A stretch of DNA of 39,220 nt from an uncultured Planctomycetia bacterium (GCA_937919205.1 CALFOZ010000080.1:1-39220), one strand, 5' to 3'. Shown: positions 23,122 to 32,490, counted from the first letter of the stretch. Numbers and translations are program-made. Notes: generated from the letters alone by a model not told the origin.

Positions 23122-23159
23122 AAATAATAAAATTATCTTCTTGCTTTTTTATACAGTTG

Positions 23160-23174
23160 TTGCATAATTATACC
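23160..23174. promoter_or_regulatory. Candidate ArgR box between argR and the porin gene
   Basis: TTGCATAATTATACC has a full TTGCAT half-site and a degenerate second half compared with the imperfect palindromes bound by ArgR family proteins. It lies 5-20 bases before the argR start, where autorepression would be expected. The match is by eye and only one box is seen. Confidence 0.35.
23167..23172 (-). promoter_or_regulatory. Consensus -10 TATAAT of the porin gene
   Basis: The minus strand reads GGTATAATTATGCA, the only perfect TATAAT promoter noted here. It predicts a leader of about 40 bases before the TTG start at 23121. It overlaps the candidate ArgR box. Confidence 0.55.
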
Positions 23175-23178
23175 TCCT

Positions 23179-23655
23179 ATGGATTCCTCCAAACCAACTC
23201 GTCGGCGCATGATTGAACGGCTTCTGCAAACGGGCCGCGTTACAAGTCAACATGGCTTGCTGAAACAATTGCGCGCCGAGGGCGTGGATGTGACACAAGC
23301 CACTTTATCGCGGGATTTGGCTGATCTGGGTGTGATGAAGGGCCCCACTGGTTGGCAGTTGCCAGGCTCCGCCGCCGTGAATAATTCAGACATCAGCGCC
23401 GCAGTGCAAACCTATCTGCTGGATGTGGAGGTTGGTGGACAAATGGTGGTCTTGCGCACGCGCACCGGCCACGCCACTCCGCTTGCGGTTGAGCTTGATC
23501 GAATTCGCTTGGAGGGTTCGCTGGGCACGCTCGCCGGCGATGACACTATTTTGTTGGTCGCAAAGAGCGCGTCGCTGGCGCGCAACTTGGCCACTCGTCT
23601 AAAAAATATTTTGCAGGGCAACGGGGAACGGCCGCGTAGGCCAATTCGCAAATAA
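23179..23655 (+). CDS. argR: Arginine repressor
   Basis: ArgR is an arginine-dependent hexameric repressor of arginine biosynthesis. The 158-residue protein has an N-terminal winged helix (about 1-70) with RRRMIERLLQTGRVTSQHGLLKQL and the recognition segment VTQATLSRDLADLGV. The C-terminal oligomerisation domain contains RTRTGHATPLAVELD and GTLAGDDTILLV, the Gly-Asp-Asp loop that binds arginine. The tail NILQGNGERPRRPIRK is basic. It is the first gene of a seven-gene arg cluster, and argC begins two bases after its stop. Its own start is preceded by an AT-rich region with a candidate ArgR box. ATG 23179 has no Shine-Dalgarno; a CATAAT hexamer ten bases upstream would leave a leader of only a few bases. 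Confidence 0.94.
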   Translation: MDSSKPTRRRMIERLLQTGRVTSQHGLLKQLRAEGVDVTQATLSRDLADLGVMKGPTGWQLPGSAAVNNSDISAAVQTYLLDVEVGGQMVVLRTRTGHATPLAVELDRIRLEGSLGTLAGDDTILLVAKSASLARNLATRLKNILQGNGERPRRPIRK

Positions 23656-23656
23656 C

Positions 23657-24724
23657 ATGCAACACAACTTGAACGAGACACCAATTCAAATAGCAATTGT
23701 TGGCGCGGCTGGATACACCGGCGCCGAATTAGCCAGCATTGCCGCGGCCCATCCTTTGGTGGAGGTCGTGGCCTTGTTCGCCTCGGAGCGCGCAAGCAAC
23801 GCGGTGGTGCGCGTCATGTCGGATATTTTTCCACGCCTACGTGGTGTCAACGACTTGCCCATTCATACGGCCACTGTGGAGGCAATCGTGGCGTGCGGCG
23901 CCAAAGTTATTTTCTTGGCCACTCCGCATGAGGCCAGCGCCGAGTTGGCGCCCGCCCTGCTTGCGCACGGACTGATTGTCATTGATCTGTCAGCGGCGTT
24001 TCGCTTGCGTGACGCCGCGGCGTATCCAGCGCATTACGGATTCACGCATCCTGCAAGTGATTTGCTTGCGCAAGCGGTGTATGGCTTGCCGGAACTGAAC
24101 CGCACTGCATTGGCTGATGCCGACTTGATCGCTTGCGCGGGTTGCTATCCAACCTCCGTCATTCTGCCCTTGCGTCCACTGATGAATGCAAAACTTCTGC
24201 TTAGTTCACGACCCGTGATTGTGGATTCAGCAAGTGGTGTAAGCGGCGCGGGCCGTGGCGCCACCACCAAAAATTTATTTTGCGAAGTGAGTTTCCAACC
24301 GTACAGCCCCCTGCAACACCGGCATCAACCAGAGATGCGACAAGAAACAGGGTTAGACATTTTGTTCACGCCACATTTACTGCCGCTTGATCGCGGCATT
24401 GTCAGCACCATTCATGTTGAACTTGTGCCTGGCGTGAGCGAGTCCATGGTTCGCCAAACGCTTGCTACGCACTATGCCGATGAACCATTTATACGATTGC
24501 TTGACGCGGGAGTGTGGAGCTCTATTGCCGCCGTGGAGCGCACCAACTACTGCGATATTTCGCTCATGGTGGACTGCGCGCACAATCACTTGGTCATTGC
24601 GTCGTCCATTGACAACTTGGTCAAAGGCGCGGCAGGCCAAGCCATGCAGTGCATGAATATACGAATGGGATGTGCGCAGACCATGGGATTGCTACCCAAG
24701 CACTCAGTTGGAGTGGCATCTTGA
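23657..24724 (+). CDS. argC: N-acetyl-gamma-glutamyl-phosphate reductase
   Basis: ArgC reduces N-acetylglutamyl phosphate to the semialdehyde with NADPH, the third arginine step. The 355-residue protein is of the long type. IAIVGAAGYTGAELASI (about 11-27) is the Rossmann nucleotide loop. FLATPHEASAEL and DLSAAFRLRD follow. The catalytic Cys is residue 163 in ACAGCYPTSVILPL. VDSASGVSGAGRGATTKNLFCEV and the late FTPHLLPLDRGI are conserved substrate-side blocks. The C-terminal sequence NLVKGAAGQAMQCMNI is standard. The gene is two bases from argR and overlaps argB by four bases (TTGA). Confidence 0.96.
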   Translation: MQHNLNETPIQIAIVGAAGYTGAELASIAAAHPLVEVVALFASERASNAVVRVMSDIFPRLRGVNDLPIHTATVEAIVACGAKVIFLATPHEASAELAPALLAHGLIVIDLSAAFRLRDAAAYPAHYGFTHPASDLLAQAVYGLPELNRTALADADLIACAGCYPTSVILPLRPLMNAKLLLSSRPVIVDSASGVSGAGRGATTKNLFCEVSFQPYSPLQHRHQPEMRQETGLDILFTPHLLPLDRGIVSTIHVELVPGVSESMVRQTLATHYADEPFIRLLDAGVWSSIAAVERTNYCDISLMVDCAHNHLVIASSIDNLVKGAAGQAMQCMNIRMGCAQTMGLLPKHSVGVAS

Positions 24725-25590
24725 AGCCCTCCATGCGCACGCACACAGAGCCAAAACCAATAGGAAAAAAGCCAATTGTTATTAAATTGGGCGGCGCGTT
24801 GCTGGATGAACCCGCGCAGAACGCCGCCTTCTTTCAAACGCTTGCCAACTTTATGCAACACGATCACCAAGTCGTGTTGGTGCATGGCGGTGGAAAGAGT
24901 GTCGACCGACATTTGCAATTGCTTGGCCACACCAGCCAAAAGCGCGATGGTATTCGCATCACTCCACCAGAACACATGCGGGAAATTGCCGGCGTATTGG
25001 CGGGGCAACTGAACGCGCGGCTTGTGGGATTACTGCGTGCTCGCGGCGTGAACGCGGTTGGTCTTACGCTGGCCGATGGCGCCACAACCACGGCGCGCAA
25101 AAGTGAGAAGTTTTCATTTGACGCCGGTCGCGTTGGTGAGATCACTGGCGGCGATCCGAACCTTATTCAAACCCTGCTACGCAATGGGTGCGCTCCTATT
25201 TTCTCCAGCATCGCCATGGATGACGCGGGTGAACTTCTCAATGTCAACGCCGATGAAGCCGCCGCCGCAATCGCACGCATTGTGTCGGCGCGCCTACTTG
25301 TGTTGCTGACAGATGTCGCGGGCGTGAAAGATGGCGCGGGCAACATTATTCCCTCCCTGGATTGGGCTGGTGTTGAGCGCCTTACAAATAGTGGCGCCAT
25401 CACTGGCGGCATGATCGCCAAAGTTCGCTCGGCGCTAGAAGCCAGCGAGCAATCGGGCGTTGCCACCCTGGTCGCCAGTTGGAATGATGCCAATATCGCG
25501 GACGTGCTACGCAATAGTGGTAGTAAAACCGCGGCAGGAACGCTGTTTCTGCCATCCAACCACCTGTGCGATATCGGAGGACATTTCTAA
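24721..25590 (+). CDS. argB: Acetylglutamate kinase
   Basis: ArgB phosphorylates N-acetylglutamate. Motifs are IVIKLGGALLDE, VVLVHGGGKSVDRHL, KRDGIRITPPEHM, GAPIFSS-like CAPIFSSIAMDDAGELLNVNADEAA and GAITGGMIAKVRSA. I place the start at TTG 24721 because GGAG lies seven bases upstream and the TTGA overlap with argC repeats the pattern of later junctions. ATG 24733 is the alternative. The track start (24649) is too far upstream. The predicted 289-residue protein has only about 15 residues before the first strand. It therefore seems to lack the N-terminal kinked helix of arginine-inhibited hexameric kinases, and it reads more like the E. coli dimeric type. Confidence 0.95.
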   Translation: MKPSMRTHTEPKPIGKKPIVIKLGGALLDEPAQNAAFFQTLANFMQHDHQVVLVHGGGKSVDRHLQLLGHTSQKRDGIRITPPEHMREIAGVLAGQLNARLVGLLRARGVNAVGLTLADGATTTARKSEKFSFDAGRVGEITGGDPNLIQTLLRNGCAPIFSSIAMDDAGELLNVNADEAAAAIARIVSARLLVLLTDVAGVKDGAGNIIPSLDWAGVERLTNSGAITGGMIAKVRSALEASEQSGVATLVASWNDANIADVLRNSGSKTAAGTLFLPSNHLCDIGGHF

Positions 25591-26585
25591 TGCATGCGCA
25601 CACTCGTTTAGCCACCAAAGATGTCACGCGCATCATGGATTTCAGTTCGCATGAAGTGATGCCGCTGATTGAACTTGGTCGCGCGCTGAAGGCGGACATC
25701 CGCCCATACAAGGATCACTTCGCGCAACGCTCACTTGTCATGTTGTTTGAAAAGCCGTCGCTACGCACGCGCGTCAGCTTTGAGATTGGCTTCGCGCGCT
25801 TGGGCGGACACGCCGTGTACTTGGACCATGAAAAGTTGCGCATTGGAGAGCGTGAAACCATCGCCGACTACAGCCGTAACCTTGAGCGATGGTGCGACTG
25901 CATTGTGGCGCGCACCATGAGCCACGACACCATCACCGCGCTAGCATCCAACGCCACCATTCCTGTCATCAACGCGCTTTCGGACATTCACCATCCGTGC
26001 CAAGCGCTTGCCGACTATATGACGTTGGTGGAACTTGGATTTGATTGCCGCCAACATCAACTGGCTTGGGTGGGCGATGGAAACAATGTCTGTCACTCGC
26101 TTATGGAACTCACGGCGACATTGGGCGCGTCTATGATCGTGGTCACGCCGCCGGGGGTTGCGCCATCCGCGGACATTGTTCGTGATTGCCAAGCGCGCGC
26201 CTGCCGCACCGGCGCCACACTGCAATACACCAACGACATCCATCGCATTCAAGGGTCATTCGCCGTCTACACCGACACCCGAACCAGCATGGGCCAAACC
26301 GAAAACACGACAAAAGAAGCCATATTCAAGCCCTATTGTGTCACCCCTGATGTCATGGCTGTGGCTGGATCAAACGCGTATTTCATGCATTGCCTTCCCG
26401 CTCACCGCGGCCATGAAGTGGTGGACGCTGTCATTGATGGTCCACACAGCGTGGTCTTTGATCAGGCGGAAAATAGAATGCACATTCAAAATGCGTTGCT
26501 TCTGAATCTTCTCACAACTCAAACACAAGACTCGTTGGGTAAAAATACAACTCGCACCTCTCACACAACTCGGAGTCCCTTATGA
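25590..26585 (+). CDS. argF: Ornithine carbamoyltransferase
   Basis: ArgF joins ornithine and carbamoyl phosphate to give citrulline. The 331-residue protein has the carbamoyl-phosphate motif as KPSLRTR (residues 55-61, Leu in place of the usual Thr of STRTR). It also has ARTMSHDT, the catalytic [13 protein letters not shown], the [11 protein letters not shown] loop and the ornithine-site [11 protein letters not shown]. The start is ATG 25590, which shares its A with the argB stop (TAATG) and has GGAGG nine bases upstream. The last 20 residues are a Thr/Ser-rich tail without family counterpart. It overlaps argG by four bases (ATGA). Acetyl- or succinyl-ornithine transferases are less likely given the canonical HCLPAHRG. 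Confidence 0.94.
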   Translation: MHAHTRLATKDVTRIMDFSSHEVMPLIELGRALKADIRPYKDHFAQRSLVMLFEKPSLRTRVSFEIGFARLGGHAVYLDHEKLRIGERETIADYSRNLERWCDCIVARTMSHDTITALASNATIPVINALSDIHHPCQALADYMTLVELGFDCRQHQLAWVGDGNNVCHSLMELTATLGASMIVVTPPGVAPSADIVRDCQARACRTGATLQYTNDIHRIQGSFAVYTDTRTSMGQTENTTKEAIFKPYCVTPDVMAVAGSNAYFMHCLPAHRGHEVVDAVIDGPHSVVFDQAENRMHIQNALLLNLLTTQTQDSLGKNTTRTSHTTRSPL

Positions 26586-27904
26586 ATAGCGTCACCAAAA
26601 ATAATCCACCCGCCCCCACCCCCGTAGCGCCAACGCATTCCAAAAAACCCAAGCGCGTGTGCGTGGCCTACTCCGGTGGCCTTGATACCAGTTGCGTTAT
26701 TCCGTGGTTGCGCGAAACCTACGACTGCGAAGTGGTGGCGTGCGTGGCGGATGTTGGTCAAGGCGCGCAAGAACTTGTCGGCATTGAAAAGAAAGCCGCC
26801 GACTCCGGCGCCTGCGCATGCGTGATCAAAGATTTGAAGCAATCATTCTTGACGGACTTTGTATTTCCAATGGTCATGTCTGGCGCCGTGTATGAGGGGC
26901 GCTACCTTCTTGGCACCAGCATCGCGCGTCCTTGCATTGCGCAAGCGCAGGTCATGTGCGCGTTGGAAGAACAGTGCGACGCCGTGGCCCACGGTTGCAC
27001 TGGCAAAGGCAATGATCAAGTGCGATTTGAAAGCGTGTATGCGGCGTTGGCGCCGCAATTGCGCGTGATTGCGCCGTGGCGTGAAAGTTCCTGGAATTTG
27101 CGCAGTCGTGAAGCCATGCTTGGCTATTTGGCACAGCGCAATATTCCATGCGCCGCAAGCGCCACAAAAATTTATTCGCGCGACGCCAACTCCTGGCATG
27201 TTTCACATGAAGGCGCGGAACTGGAAGATCCGTGGAACGCGCCACCAGAAGATTTGTGGATTCGCACAACCGATCCAAAGAGCGCGCCCAATGAGCCGGA
27301 AGAAGTGGTTGTTGGATTTGAACATGGATTGCCCGTGAGCGTGAATGGCAAAAAACTTTCAGCGGTCGCACTGCTTGACGCGCTGAATGACATTGGCGCG
27401 CGCCATGGCGTGGGCCGAGTTGACCTGGTTGAGAACCGACTTGTGGGAATGAAGAGCCGCGGTTGCTACGAGACTCCAGGCGGAACTATTCTTATGGAAG
27501 CACTGCGCGGCTTGGAACAAATTGTTCTTGACCGCGACTCCATGCGCTTTCGCGAGGAACTTGCCAATGATTTTGCGCGCGTCATTTATGATGGCCGTTG
27601 GTTCGCGCCGTTGCGTGAGGCGCAGTGGGCGGCCATTCAATCGCTGGCACAACCACTTACTGGCGAAGTGGCTGTGCGCGCCTATAAAGGAAGCGCCACC
27701 ACCACGCGTCGGCGCAGTCCAAATTCGCTGTATTCGCAGGCATTTGCCACCTTTGGCGAGGACGATGTGTACAACCAACAGCACGCCGAAGGCTTCATTC
27801 GTTTGTTTTCTTTGCCCAGCCGCATTCGCGCCATGCTTGGCCTAAATAAAGTGTTTGGTATTCACAATGCGCATACATCTGGCAAAAGTGGAGCAAGTCG
27901 GTGA
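26582..27904 (+). CDS. argG: Argininosuccinate synthase
   Basis: ArgG condenses citrulline and aspartate with ATP. The 440-residue protein shows the PP-loop [15 protein letters not shown] (residues 29-42), [26 protein letters not shown], the aspartate/citrulline segment [12 protein letters not shown], and [12 protein letters not shown]. The first 22 residues ([22 protein letters not shown]) are a Pro-rich extension. The end has [13 protein letters not shown] and a C-terminal oligomerisation helix. GGAG lies six bases before ATG and the start overlaps the argF stop as ATGA. It overlaps argH as GTGA. Confidence 0.97.
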   Translation: MNSVTKNNPPAPTPVAPTHSKKPKRVCVAYSGGLDTSCVIPWLRETYDCEVVACVADVGQGAQELVGIEKKAADSGACACVIKDLKQSFLTDFVFPMVMSGAVYEGRYLLGTSIARPCIAQAQVMCALEEQCDAVAHGCTGKGNDQVRFESVYAALAPQLRVIAPWRESSWNLRSREAMLGYLAQRNIPCAASATKIYSRDANSWHVSHEGAELEDPWNAPPEDLWIRTTDPKSAPNEPEEVVVGFEHGLPVSVNGKKLSAVALLDALNDIGARHGVGRVDLVENRLVGMKSRGCYETPGGTILMEALRGLEQIVLDRDSMRFREELANDFARVIYDGRWFAPLREAQWAAIQSLAQPLTGEVAVRAYKGSATTTRRRSPNSLYSQAFATFGEDDVYNQQHAEGFIRLFSLPSRIRAMLGLNKVFGIHNAHTSGKSGASR

Positions 27905-29784
27905 CCTCTATTTGGCAAGGACGAGTTCAAGGCCAGCAAGATTCACTCTTTCGAACGTTCAATGATAGTCTTCCATTTGATCGTCGACTGATTCAAGAGG
28001 ACATTGAAGGCTCCATTGCTTGGGCCCTTGCGTTGGCGCGCGCCGAAGTGATCAGCGACGGCGACCGCGCGCGACTTGAAAAAGCCCTGCGTGAAATTGC
28101 GGCGTTGGCGGAGAAGGATCCCACGCTCTTAAGCAAAGCCACTGATGAGGATGTGCACAGTTGGGTGGAGCGCGAATTGGTGGCGCGTATTGGTGATTTG
28201 GGCAAACGTCTTCACACGGGTCGCAGTCGCAACGATCAAGTGGCAACGGATTTGCGTCTGTGGTGCCTGAAGCAAACGCGCGTTCGCCTTGCGGAAATTG
28301 ACGCCGCTAATTTAAGTTTGCTTGAATTGGCCGAGCGTGAGCGCGACACGGTGTTTCCAGGATTCACGCATTTACAGCGGGCACAGCCCATTTTGTTCGC
28401 ACATTGGTGCTTGGCCTACGTTGAAATGTTGCGCCGCGACGCCGACCGTTTCTCCGACGCGCTTGACCGCGTGGCGCGTTGTCCGCTTGGTTCGGGCGCC
28501 CTGTCTGGCACCGCGTATCCAATTGATCGACAGAAGCTGGCCAAGGATTTGGGCTTTGATGGCCCAAGCGCCAACAGTCTTGATGCGGTCAGCGACCGCG
28601 ACTTTGTCGTGGAGCTCATCGCGTCTGCATCCGTGTGCATGCTACATCTCAGCCGCATGGCGGAAGATATTATTTTTTACGCCACGGGCGAAGCCGCGTA
28701 TGTTGAACTTTCCGACGAGGTCAGCACCGGTAGTAGTTTGATGCCGCAGAAAAAAAATCCTGACGCGCTGGAACTGATCCGCGGCAAGACTGGTCGCGTG
28801 ATAGGCGCTCTCACGGGAATTCTTGTCACGCTCAAGGCGCTTCCACTTGCCTACAACAAAGATTTGCAAGAGGACAAGGAGCCGCTCTTTGACGCCATGG
28901 ACACGCTGTCGATATGTCTGCGAATGATTCCGCGCGTGCTACAAGGTCTGAAAGTTGACCGCGCGCGCGCGCGCAAGGCGGCCATTGCCAGTTACGCAAA
29001 TGCCACTGAATTGGCTGATTATCTGGTAAGAAAGGGAGTCGCCTTTCGCGACGCGCACCATCAAGTTGGGCTGTTGGTGCGCGAAGCCATTCGTCAAGGC
29101 AAGCCGCTTGAAGATTTGTCCGTGCAAGAGATGGTCAAACTTGCGCCACTGGTCAGCAGTGATGTGTTTGTCACGTTGACGGTTGATAGCGCGCTGAGTC
29201 GTCGATCTGTTTCGGGTGGCACCGCGCCAGAACAAGTGAACGCACGCGTGAAGGAAGCCAAGCGAAGTTTGCGCGCGACGCGCCGACCCAAGCGCCGTAG
29301 TGCTGGTGGTGCCACTGGATTAAGAGACGCGGTGGTGGAAGACTTGGATGAGATCAAACGCCTGGTGGATTTATGGAGTCAGCGCGGAGAAAATTTGCCG
29401 CGCACGCGCGACGAAATCATGGAGAAGATCACCGACTTCGCCATCGCCGCGGTGGATGGAAACGTGCGCGGTTGTGCCAGCTTGTGGATCTATGAATCCG
29501 ACCTCGCGGAAATTCGCTCGCTTGGAGTGGACGAAGGCTTTCAAGGCCGCGGCCTAGGAAAGCAACTTGTGCAATATTTTATTGAGAAGGCGCGCAGTAT
29601 TGGCATTGAGCGTTTGTTTGTGCTCACGCGCATGCCGGCATTCTTTGAGAAGTGTGGATTTCGCACGGTCAGTATCAATAGTTTGCCGCAGAAAGTCACT
29701 AAAGATTGCGCACAGTGCCCCAAGAATCAAAACTGCGACGAGATTGCCATGGTGCTTGACTTAAAGGAGAGCGAAACGTCTTGA
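27901..29784 (+). CDS. argH: Argininosuccinate lyase fused to a C-terminal GNAT (N-acetylglutamate synthase-like) domain
   Basis: The first 460 or so residues are argininosuccinate lyase, which splits argininosuccinate into arginine and fumarate. This part holds [48 protein letters not shown] and the signature [20 protein letters not shown] (about 278-297). A basic linker [16 protein letters not shown] leads to a GNAT domain (about 475-627). The acetyl-CoA loop is [14 protein letters not shown], and the domain also has [14 protein letters not shown] and a C-terminal cysteine set, [10 protein letters not shown]. That arrangement is typical of short ArgA-type acetylglutamate synthases and of ArgH(A) fusions known from some marine gammaproteobacteria. 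I infer lyase plus acetyl-CoA:glutamate acetyltransferase in one polypeptide. The start is GTG with GGAG seven bases upstream. Confidence 0.93.
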   Translation: MTSIWQGRVQGQQDSLFRTFNDSLPFDRRLIQEDIEGSIAWALALARAEVISDGDRARLEKALREIAALAEKDPTLLSKATDEDVHSWVERELVARIGDLGKRLHTGRSRNDQVATDLRLWCLKQTRVRLAEIDAANLSLLELAERERDTVFPGFTHLQRAQPILFAHWCLAYVEMLRRDADRFSDALDRVARCPLGSGALSGTAYPIDRQKLAKDLGFDGPSANSLDAVSDRDFVVELIASASVCMLHLSRMAEDIIFYATGEAAYVELSDEVSTGSSLMPQKKNPDALELIRGKTGRVIGALTGILVTLKALPLAYNKDLQEDKEPLFDAMDTLSICLRMIPRVLQGLKVDRARARKAAIASYANATELADYLVRKGVAFRDAHHQVGLLVREAIRQGKPLEDLSVQEMVKLAPLVSSDVFVTLTVDSALSRRSVSGGTAPEQVNARVKEAKRSLRATRRPKRRSAGGATGLRDAVVEDLDEIKRLVDLWSQRGENLPRTRDEIMEKITDFAIAAVDGNVRGCASLWIYESDLAEIRSLGVDEGFQGRGLGKQLVQYFIEKARSIGIERLFVLTRMPAFFEKCGFRTVSINSLPQKVTKDCAQCPKNQNCDEIAMVLDLKESETS

Positions 29785-31034
29785 GCCAGCAAGAATTCAT
29801 ATGGCCACTGGGATTTCGCGCCGCAGGAATATCCGCGGGCATTAAATCAAGTGGCGCCCCGGATCTGGCCATGCTACGCATGGATGATGGCGCGGTGGCC
29901 GCGGCCATGTTCACCACCAATCAATTTGCCGCGGCACCCGTGCACATTTCGCGCGATCACTTGCGTAATTCATGCGGGTACGCCAGCGTGTTGATTGTGA
30001 ATTCTGGTTGCGCCAACGCCGCCACTGGTCCGCATGGATACGCGGATGCTCAAACAATTGGTGATTACGTTGCGCAAGAATGTGGCTGTGCGCCCGACGC
30101 GGTGCTGATGAATTCCACTGGCATCATTGGCAAGCGATTGCCCATGACAAATATTCAGAAGGTTATTGCTCCGCTTGCGCAACAATGCGTGCCTGGAAGC
30201 GCTGAGCCATTCGCCCGCGCCATCATGACTACGGACACGCGCCTAAAAATGTCCACGCGCTTGGTGGCGTCTGGTGTAACCAGCGGCGCTGGCACAACTC
30301 GTACCACGCAAGCCACTGCCAACACCACTCAAAATCCAGCACATTCCAAGCAAATCCGCGTAACTGGCGTGGCCAAAGGCGCGGGCATGATTCACCCCAA
30401 CATGGCCACCATGATCGCGGTCATTGCCACCGACGCCGCGCTTGAGCCCCATGAACTGAACGCCATGTTGCGCGTGGCCGTGGAGCAATCATTTCACCGC
30501 ATCTCAATTGATGGCGACACCAGCACCAATGATTCCGTGTTTGCATTCGCCTCCGCGCAACGCGGCGCGGCCGCCGACCATGGCGAGTTACAGCGCGCTT
30601 TCTGTGAAGTGGCGCGCGAATTGGCGCGCATGATTGTGTGCGATGGCGAGGGATTCACGCGCGCATTTGAAGTGCGTGTTCGTGGCGCGGCCAGCGCCAC
30701 CGACGCGCTTGATGTGGCCAAGACCGTAGCTACAAGTATGTTGGTTCGTTGCGCCATCACTGGCGGCGATCCAAATTGGGGGCGTATGCTTGCGGCGGCT
30801 GGCAGAAGCGGCACGCGCCTCAATCCGGAACGCGTCTGCCTTCGTGTGGGCGAGCTTGTTTTATTTCATAATGGACAACCAGCCGATATTCGCAAAGACA
30901 TTGCGCAAGCGGAATTTTGCAAACCCAACGTGATTGTTGAATTTGATCTTGGCCAAGGCGACCACGACGATTTCTTTATTTCCAGCGGTTTAACGCAGGA
31001 ATACGTGAAATTAAACAGCGAATACAGCACCTGA
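29781..31034 (+). CDS. argJ: Ornithine acetyltransferase (ArgJ)
   Basis: ArgJ transfers the acetyl group from acetylornithine to glutamate, which closes the arginine acetyl cycle; some forms also use acetyl-CoA. The 417-residue precursor self-cleaves before the nucleophile Thr210 in GVAKGAGMIHPNMATM. Other family blocks are NSGCANAATG, VLMNSTGIIGKRLPM, SIDGDTSTNDSVFAF, CAITGGDPNWGRMLAA and the final GLTQEYVKLNSEYST. The start is TTG 29781 in a TTGA overlap with argH. AAAGGAG lies upstream. A Thr-rich insert (SGAGTTRTTQATANTTQNPAHSKQ) precedes the cleavage motif. The gene ends the arg cluster; argD is not in it. Confidence 0.95.
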   Translation: MSQQEFIWPLGFRAAGISAGIKSSGAPDLAMLRMDDGAVAAAMFTTNQFAAAPVHISRDHLRNSCGYASVLIVNSGCANAATGPHGYADAQTIGDYVAQECGCAPDAVLMNSTGIIGKRLPMTNIQKVIAPLAQQCVPGSAEPFARAIMTTDTRLKMSTRLVASGVTSGAGTTRTTQATANTTQNPAHSKQIRVTGVAKGAGMIHPNMATMIAVIATDAALEPHELNAMLRVAVEQSFHRISIDGDTSTNDSVFAFASAQRGAAADHGELQRAFCEVARELARMIVCDGEGFTRAFEVRVRGAASATDALDVAKTVATSMLVRCAITGGDPNWGRMLAAAGRSGTRLNPERVCLRVGELVLFHNGQPADIRKDIAQAEFCKPNVIVEFDLGQGDHDDFFISSGLTQEYVKLNSEYST

Positions 31035-31255
31035 CATTTCTAGATGGATCGCAGAATCAGGCTCTCACGATTGCCTTCGACTTCATGTGCACATTAAACC
31101 ACTCACTGCGGATCTTTTAAATACGCCCACACTGCCCCACATCAACAATCATCAATATGAGTCGCAAGTTCATCTCACACAAACACGGCCGTAGCCAATC
31201 CATATTTTCAACGCACTTACTGTACCCTTCTTACATCGTATTCAATGTGAAACGG
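31035..31255. other. Intergenic region after argJ with no gene seen
   Basis: No credible coding sequence, tRNA or strong terminator was found in this 221-base stretch. It is more AT-rich than its surroundings and ends in the promoter of the nuclease gene. Confidence 0.6.
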
Positions 31256-31261
31256 TAGAAA
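31256..31261 (+). promoter_or_regulatory. -10-like hexamer TAGAAA, leaderless-type start of the nuclease gene
   Basis: CGGTAGAAAGTCTCCATG puts the hexamer six bases before the ATG at 31268. The last base departs from TANNNT, but the spacing and the preceding CGG fit the series. Confidence 0.45.
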
Positions 31262-31267
31262 GTCTCC

Positions 31268-32458
31268 ATGCGATTTCAAATCATCACCTTGTCGTGCGCA
31301 ACTTTATTTCTTGCCATGCCAGTATTTCCTTACGGCGCCTTGGGTCACGAAACAGTTGGCGCCATAGCGGACATGAAGTTGGCGGGCACCCCCACTGGCG
31401 CGCAGGTCACCAAACTTCTTGATGGCATCACATTGTCGCGCGCCTCGGTGCTGGCGGATGAAATAAAGGGGTGGGACAGATTGCCCAAAGGCAAGCCCAA
31501 GTCTGTCCTGTTGAAAGACCACCCGCAACTTCAAGAGCAACTTGTTGCATTTTGGGAGGCAAATCCCCCCACAAAAGCAAAGGGTAGCGACGCGCCAACC
31601 CACAAGGAATTTCATTACACCGATGTTCCCGCGGTGGATGGAAGCACCTATGTCAAGGGCAAACTTGGCACGGAGCCCTACGACATTGTGCAAATGATTC
31701 CGTTCTGCGTGCGTGTGTTGTCTGGCGCGGAGCCAGAAACCAACCAACGCAAGATCACAAAGCCCATCGCGCTGATTTTGCTGGCGCATTATGTGGGCGA
31801 CATTCACCAACCGCTTCATGTTGGCAACGCCTACTTCAGTTCCGCCGGCAACTTAGTCAACCCAAGCAAAGGCGGGAAAAGTTTTCCCGACCACGGCGGC
31901 AATGGCTTCAACATCATTTTGACTGACGAAAAAAATTCCAAGAGCGCCGCCAAAGGCGACAGCAAATCTGGCGCAAAGTCCTCCGGAAAAAAATCAAGCA
32001 AGAGCAAAGGCAACAACCTGCATAGTTTTTGGGACACCGAGGCGGTGGTGGAGGCGCTTGACCAAGTAGAAAAAAAGATCCAATCCCAGCCAAATAGCAA
32101 GGGAAAATCCACGGATGAGGAGGTGATCGCCTGGTTCGCCAACACCGAGCCAACCGATTGGAAACCAAGCGCGCAATCCAAGCCAACCGATTGGGCGCAG
32201 GCATGGGCCAATGACATTCTTCCAATGTCCACACAAGCCCACGAACGCTTGGAGTTCAGCAATGTCACCATAAAAAATGAAAGCGCATATGGCGACGCCA
32301 CCGAAAAAAAGATGCCAGATGGAATTTCCTACACGCAGTGGTCGGGCCAGCGCACTGAGGAAGAATTGCACAAGGCTGGCTGGAGACTGGCCGCAATTAT
32401 TGAAGCCAGTTTAAATGCCAAAAATTCAGAAATAAAAAAGCCAGCCTCAAATAAATAA
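31268..32458 (+). CDS. Secreted S1/P1-type zinc nuclease
   Basis: The 396-residue protein has a signal peptide (MRFQIITLSCATLFLAMPVFP) and then YGALGHETVGAIA, the position where family members have an N-terminal WG..GH. Zinc-ligand motifs follow in order: ADEIKGWD, KEFHYTDVP, LLAHYVGDIHQPLHVGNAY, DHGGNGFN and NLHSFWDTE. S1/P1 nucleases use three zinc ions to cleave single-stranded nucleic acids and 3'-nucleotides, usually outside the cytoplasm. A role in phosphate or nucleotide scavenging is inferred. Two oddities are visible. The first mature residue would be Tyr rather than Trp, and a Ser/Lys/Gly-rich insert of about 30 residues (KSAAKGDSKSGAKSSGKKSSKSKG) precedes the NLHSFWD motif. It is monocistronic and converges on the next gene. 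Confidence 0.9.
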   Translation: MRFQIITLSCATLFLAMPVFPYGALGHETVGAIADMKLAGTPTGAQVTKLLDGITLSRASVLADEIKGWDRLPKGKPKSVLLKDHPQLQEQLVAFWEANPPTKAKGSDAPTHKEFHYTDVPAVDGSTYVKGKLGTEPYDIVQMIPFCVRVLSGAEPETNQRKITKPIALILLAHYVGDIHQPLHVGNAYFSSAGNLVNPSKGGKSFPDHGGNGFNIILTDEKNSKSAAKGDSKSGAKSSGKKSSKSKGNNLHSFWDTEAVVEALDQVEKKIQSQPNSKGKSTDEEVIAWFANTEPTDWKPSAQSKPTDWAQAWANDILPMSTQAHERLEFSNVTIKNESAYGDATEKKMPDGISYTQWSGQRTEEELHKAGWRLAAIIEASLNAKNSEIKKPASNK

Positions 32459-32490
32459 ATTGCATCCAACCACGCGCACTCGCATTCACC

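Noticed and set aside
23126-23161. Short ORF MQQLYKKARR with GGAGG in front, upstream of the porin
   Set aside because: The GGAGG and the ATG overlap the consensus TATAAT promoter and lie before the predicted transcript start, so the ORF would not be on the mRNA.
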